DNA of 8,557 bases. It comes from Promethearchaeota archaeon. GTDB taxonomy: Archaea; Asgardarchaeota; Lokiarchaeia; Sigynarchaeales; SOKP01. Each line of letters opens with the position of its first letter. Position 1 is the first letter of the stretch. This document shows, piece by piece, positions 6,593-8,557 of this stretch. The stretch spans positions 1 through 8,557 of the forward strand of contig JAHLWJ010000183.1 in the NCBI GenBank assembly GCA_019057975.1, given 5' to 3'. The position numbers were made by a program, and so were the translations under genes. The notes beneath the pieces were generated by a model. It saw only the letters and a program-made list of their open reading frames with translations. It was not told the origin of the DNA and searched no databases.

Positions 6593-6601
6593 TGAGTATA
6601 G
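6581..6601 (+). repeat. Perfect 21-base palindrome centred on the PAN stop codon
   Basis: CTATACTCAT (6581-6590), a central A (6591), and ATGAGTATAG (6592-6601) form ten exact base pairs. The left arm encodes the Leu-Tyr-Ser end of PAN and the centre is the TAA stop. As RNA it could fold into a short hairpin after opening a few central pairs, perhaps marking the message end or slowing decay. As DNA it could bind a dimeric regulator. It is followed by a moderately T-rich stretch without a long T run. Confidence 0.6.
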
Positions 6602-6632
6602 ATTAGAATTTATTTATGTTTTGATTGCTTAT

Positions 6633-6642
6633 TTTAATATAA
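6633..6642 (+). promoter_or_regulatory. Putative TATA box for the PUA-protein gene
   Basis: TTTAATATAA, followed by CC, is centred about 30 bases before the ATG at 6668. It predicts a leader of only a few bases, in keeping with the lack of a Shine-Dalgarno. Confidence 0.4.
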
Positions 6643-6667
6643 CCTATTTTATTATTTATTATTACAA

Positions 6668-7159
6668 ATGGAAAACAAACTTTTATTAGGATTAAGACAA
6701 GTCAAAGCAATTTCAGATTATCAATTTGGCAAAGATATAACTAACATTCTATTTAATGAATTAGAGAATATTCTTATTGAAAGATCTCGTGCTACTAATA
6801 AAATACGATATATTTTTCATAAAAACAATTTAATACTTACATTACGACCTAATAACGGTTTCTTTACATTGAGTTTATACTCAGCCAATATTATAATCAA
6901 CAATATTTCAACTCCAAAGTTAAGAGTTATTGTTTTAAATGAGATTTCTGAGTTCATAAAGAAGGGGAGGAATGTTTTCTGTAAGCATGTGGTTGATATT
7001 GATGAAAATTTAAGACCCTTAGATGAAGTAATTGTAGTTAATCAAAATGATGAATTATTAGCTATTGGGAGATTAAAATTACCTATCTCATATATTAAGT
7101 CTTTCTCAAGTGGAGTTGCTGTAAATGTTCGAAAAGGAGTTTATAAATTAAAAATTTAA
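6668..7159 (+). CDS. Pre-PUA/PUA-domain RNA-binding protein
   Basis: The 163 residues split into an N-terminal pre-PUA-like domain (about 1-83) and a C-terminal PUA domain (about 85-160). They resemble the C-terminal module of archaeosine tRNA-guanine transglycosylase but have no catalytic domain. Signatures in the first part are ISDYQFGKDI (15-24), a SRATNKIR segment (40-47) and LRPNNGFFTLS (59-69). The PUA part shows LRVIVLNE (85-92), KKGRNVF (98-104), LRPLDEVIVVN (115-125), ELLAIGRLKL (129-138) and SSGVAVNVRKG (147-157), the usual glycine-rich PUA ending. PUA domains bind structured RNA, commonly tRNA or rRNA. Stand-alone proteins of this kind are, to my knowledge, often found beside the NAC gene in archaea, as here (42 bases upstream). 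That suggests a ribosome- or tRNA-linked job, but the exact RNA target is unknown. Confidence 0.88.
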   Translation: MENKLLLGLRQVKAISDYQFGKDITNILFNELENILIERSRATNKIRYIFHKNNLILTLRPNNGFFTLSLYSANIIINNISTPKLRVIVLNEISEFIKKGRNVFCKHVVDIDENLRPLDEVIVVNQNDELLAIGRLKLPISYIKSFSSGVAVNVRKGVYKLKI

Positions 7160-7170
7160 ATTGCAGATTA

Positions 7171-7186
7171 TTATATAATTATATAG
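7171..7186 (+). promoter_or_regulatory. TATA box for NAC, leaderless GTG start
   Basis: TTATATAATTATATAG is centred about 25 bases before the GTG at 7202. That is the usual archaeal distance to the first transcribed base, so the message should begin at or next to the start codon. No Shine-Dalgarno is present. This also argues that NAC has its own promoter despite the short gap to the PUA gene. Confidence 0.5.
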
Positions 7187-7201
7187 AAATTACTTTTAAA
7201 A

Positions 7202-7690
7202 GTGAAGATCTTGGTAAAATTGCCAAAAGAAATGCAAGATAAAATTAAAAATAAACCTAAACGCCCACAAGCAGCCCCAAAGAGAGAAGGGGGCCAAGTT
7301 GGATCAAGACAGATGCGAAGAAGAATGCAACAACAAGGCATCGAAATGGAACAAATTGAAGCAACAAGAGTTATAATCGAAGGATCAGAAAAAACCTTAG
7401 TATTAGAACAACCTGAAGTTGTTCTAATGAAACAAGCAGGTCAAGAGATTTATCAGATAATAGGACAAGCAGAAGAGCTTTCTTCGGATGATCTTACTAT
7501 TGTTGCAGATACAAAAATTGAAGATAATGAATCAATAGAAGAGACAGAACTTAAACCCACTATAACAGAAAACGATATCATGTTAGTTGCAAATCAAGCG
7601 AACGTCGATAAAAAAGAGGCGGAAACTGTATTAAAAGAATGCGATGGAGATATTGCTAAAGCAATTTTATTCTTAAAAAATAGACCTTAA
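7202..7690 (+). CDS. nac: Nascent polypeptide-associated complex protein (archaeal NAC) with UBA domain
   Basis: Archaeal NAC is a homodimer that binds ribosomes near the exit tunnel and contacts emerging chains. The core NAC domain lies at about 52-100, with TRVIIEGSEKTLVLEQPEVV and GQEIYQIIGQAEE. An acidic linker (about 104-118) follows, then a UBA domain at about 121-160 (NDIMLVANQANVDKKEAETV and the DGDIAKAILFL helix). The conserved start region of archaeal NAC, usually near the N-terminus, appears here only at SRQMRRRMQQQGIEMEQIE (35-53). It is preceded by some 34 residues rich in Lys, Arg and Pro that look disordered and could touch rRNA. The GTG start is favoured because a TATA box lies 25 bases before it; later starts would trim the extension. 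The gene ends before a nine-T tract. Confidence 0.94.
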   Translation: MKILVKLPKEMQDKIKNKPKRPQAAPKREGGQVGSRQMRRRMQQQGIEMEQIEATRVIIEGSEKTLVLEQPEVVLMKQAGQEIYQIIGQAEELSSDDLTIVADTKIEDNESIEETELKPTITENDIMLVANQANVDKKEAETVLKECDGDIAKAILFLKNRP

Positions 7691-7698
7691 TCGAATTA

Positions 7699-7707
7699 TT
7701 TTTTTTT
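7699..7707 (+). terminator. T9 terminator after NAC
   Basis: Nine consecutive T begin nine bases after the NAC stop codon. A U tract of this length is sufficient to stop archaeal RNA polymerase. No hairpin precedes it. Confidence 0.5.
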
Positions 7708-7730
7708 AATTTAGAAATCATAAAAATTAA

Positions 7731-7749
7731 GAATTATAAAATTTTTAAT
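7731..7749 (+). promoter_or_regulatory. Putative TATA region for the 117-aa membrane protein
   Basis: GAATTATAAAATTTTTAATA lies 30-45 bases before the ATG at 7778, just after the NAC terminator. The exact element cannot be picked out because the whole stretch is A/T. Confidence 0.3.
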
Positions 7750-7777
7750 ATTCAAAAAGAAGGTTATTTGATAAGGA

Positions 7778-8131
7778 ATGTCAAAAGTTAGGAAGAAACA
7801 AATTGAGCGCCAAAAAACTCTTTCAGAATTAGATATTAAATTTGAGAAAATTATTCAATTTTCTGGTTGGATGTTTTTATTTGCCCTTGGAGGTTTTATG
7901 GGAATTTGGGTCGTTCTCGATACAATTTTAGAAATAATAGATTTAAATTTAAATGCTATGACTTTTAGCTTAATTATATTTACTGGAACGAACTCAGCGG
8001 TTAGTTTTGGGGTAGCTTCAAAAATAAAAAATCACCGAACAAAAAAGAGAGAATTTTTTCATGATTGGTTAATAGGAGAATTTCTTTTGTGTATGTTTGC
8101 TATATTTGCTGTTGCCGCATATCAATGGTGA
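7778..8131 (+). CDS. Small three-helix membrane protein, function unknown
   Basis: The 117 residues begin with a basic, probably helical cytoplasmic segment (1-24; KVRKKQIERQK). Membrane helices follow at about 26-50, 60-82 and 96-116. The loop between helices 2 and 3 is strongly basic (KIKNHRTKKRE), so it should be cytoplasmic, with the helix 1-2 loop and the C-terminus outside. I do not recognise a family and see no active-site motif; the only Cys is inside helix 3. An in-frame TAA six bases upstream makes the ATG at 7778 the first usable start. AGAAGGT lies 13 bases before it and AAGG also lies directly next to it, so the ribosome-binding signal is ambiguous. It follows NAC in the same direction but after a strong T tract, so it is probably transcribed separately. 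Confidence 0.75.
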   Translation: MSKVRKKQIERQKTLSELDIKFEKIIQFSGWMFLFALGGFMGIWVVLDTILEIIDLNLNAMTFSLIIFTGTNSAVSFGVASKIKNHRTKKREFFHDWLIGEFLLCMFAIFAVAAYQW

Positions 8132-8174
8132 ATATTTCCTTATTTTCTCCCTGTTTCTTGTCTGAATTTTATAT

Positions 8175-8181
8175 AAAAAAA
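8175..8181 (-). terminator. U7 terminator of the cupin gene
   Basis: Seven A on the plus strand give seven U in the cupin message, about nine bases after its stop codon. It lies in the 58-base gap between two convergent genes. Confidence 0.4.
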
Positions 8182-8189
8182 TTAATAAA

Positions 8190-8519
8190 TCATTTATAGT
8201 CTTCCCTGGCAGGATGGAAAACATCAATCACTTCAGAATCTTCTAAAATTTTAGCACCATGTTTTTCATTTGAGTCAAAAATATAGCTAGCACCCTTCTT
8301 AACTATAAATTCACCGTTTTCTGTGAGGAATTTTAATTTTCCATTTATTACATATCCAATTTGGTGTTCTTTGTGAGAATGCAAAGGGATCTCTGCATTC
8401 TTTTCAAGTGTAAAATGACATAACATAAGATTCCTGTTATATAACAACGTTTTTCGATAAACTCCTTCAAAAATCTTTATTTGCGTGGCATTATCCTTAT
8501 TCTTAATATTTTTCATCAT
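8190..8519 (-). CDS. Small single-domain cupin protein
   Basis: This 109-residue protein is a minimal cupin, one beta barrel that normally holds a metal ion. Motif 1 is visible as IPLHSHKEHQIGYVINGKL (44-62), with His47 and His49 as ligands and Gln53 where many cupins have Glu. Motif 2 is KKGASYIFDSNEKHGAKI (74-91), giving His87 as a third histidine. The tail IDVFHPAREDYK resembles the VDVFSPPREDY ending common in small stand-alone cupins. No second domain is present, so enzyme, sensor or sugar-binding roles cannot be separated. Two adjacent ATG codons occur (8519 and 8516). On the minus strand AAGG lies four bases before the first and seven before the second, so the second may be the true start and the protein one residue shorter. 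It is convergent with the three-helix membrane protein. Confidence 0.88.
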   Translation of the reverse strand: MMKNIKNKDNATQIKIFEGVYRKTLLYNRNLMLCHFTLEKNAEIPLHSHKEHQIGYVINGKLKFLTENGEFIVKKGASYIFDSNEKHGAKILEDSEVIDVFHPAREDYK

Positions 8520-8523
8520 TATA

Positions 8524-8531
8524 CCTTCCCC
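8524..8531 (-). promoter_or_regulatory. Shine-Dalgarno GGGGAAGG for the cupin gene
   Basis: On the minus strand GGGGAAGG is a G-rich island in AT-rich sequence just upstream of the paired ATG codons. Spacing is four bases to the first ATG and seven to the second. Confidence 0.5.
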
Positions 8532-8557
8532 TTATTCAACCAATTTGATAAATTTTT

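Noticed and set aside
1..8557. Mobile element, CRISPR array, defence system or tRNA
   Set aside because: I found no regularly spaced repeats, terminal inverted repeats, transposase or integrase motifs, or GC-rich cloverleaf segments that would stand out in this AT-rich DNA.

Overview
The window is archaeal chromosome, very AT-rich (about 30% GC or less by eye). The archaeal call rests on a co-located set of informational and protein-quality genes: TFE (TFIIE-alpha homologue), MBF1, the proteasome-activating nucleotidase PAN, a pre-PUA/PUA RNA-binding protein, and a homomeric archaeal NAC with a UBA tail. TATA boxes about 25 nt before start codons also point to archaea. The low GC and the style of the small membrane proteins suggest an Asgard (Promethearchaeota/Lokiarchaeia-like) genome. 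That narrower placement is an impression, not proof.

Layout. Positions 1-810 hold two small minus-strand genes for hydrophobic proteins (4 and 2 predicted membrane segments). Positions 966-1742 encode an unrecognised 258-aa soluble protein, probably of two domains. Positions 1841-2395 encode TFE. Positions 2471-4495 encode a complete 674-aa molybdopterin oxidoreductase with an N-terminal Fe4S4 motif and a Cys at the metal-ligand position, standing alone without recognisable partner subunits. MBF1 (4600-5139, minus) converges with it and is divergent from PAN (5384-6592, plus). Then follow the PUA protein (6668-7159), NAC (7202-7690), a three-helix membrane protein (7778-8131) and, on the minus strand, a small cupin (8190-8519). 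No intergenic gap exceeds 300 bases. I see no tRNA, rRNA, CRISPR array, insertion sequence or broken gene.

How the genes fit together. TFE and MBF1 act with the basal transcription machinery. NAC meets nascent chains at the ribosome, the PUA protein is a likely RNA binder, and PAN unfolds substrates for the 20S proteasome, so 4600-7690 is a transcription/translation/proteostasis neighbourhood. The molybdoenzyme, cupin and membrane proteins have no evident link to it. Gene starts are mixed: some have Shine-Dalgarno sequences (PAN, cupin, the 148-aa membrane protein), while others look leaderless, with a TATA box centred 25-27 nt before the start codon (NAC, the molybdoenzyme). No defence system or mobile element is visible. 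The best leads are a perfect palindrome over the PAN stop codon, an acidic insertion in TFE, a basic N-terminal extension on NAC, an oxidoreductase lacking the formate-dehydrogenase His, and the unrecognised 258-aa protein.
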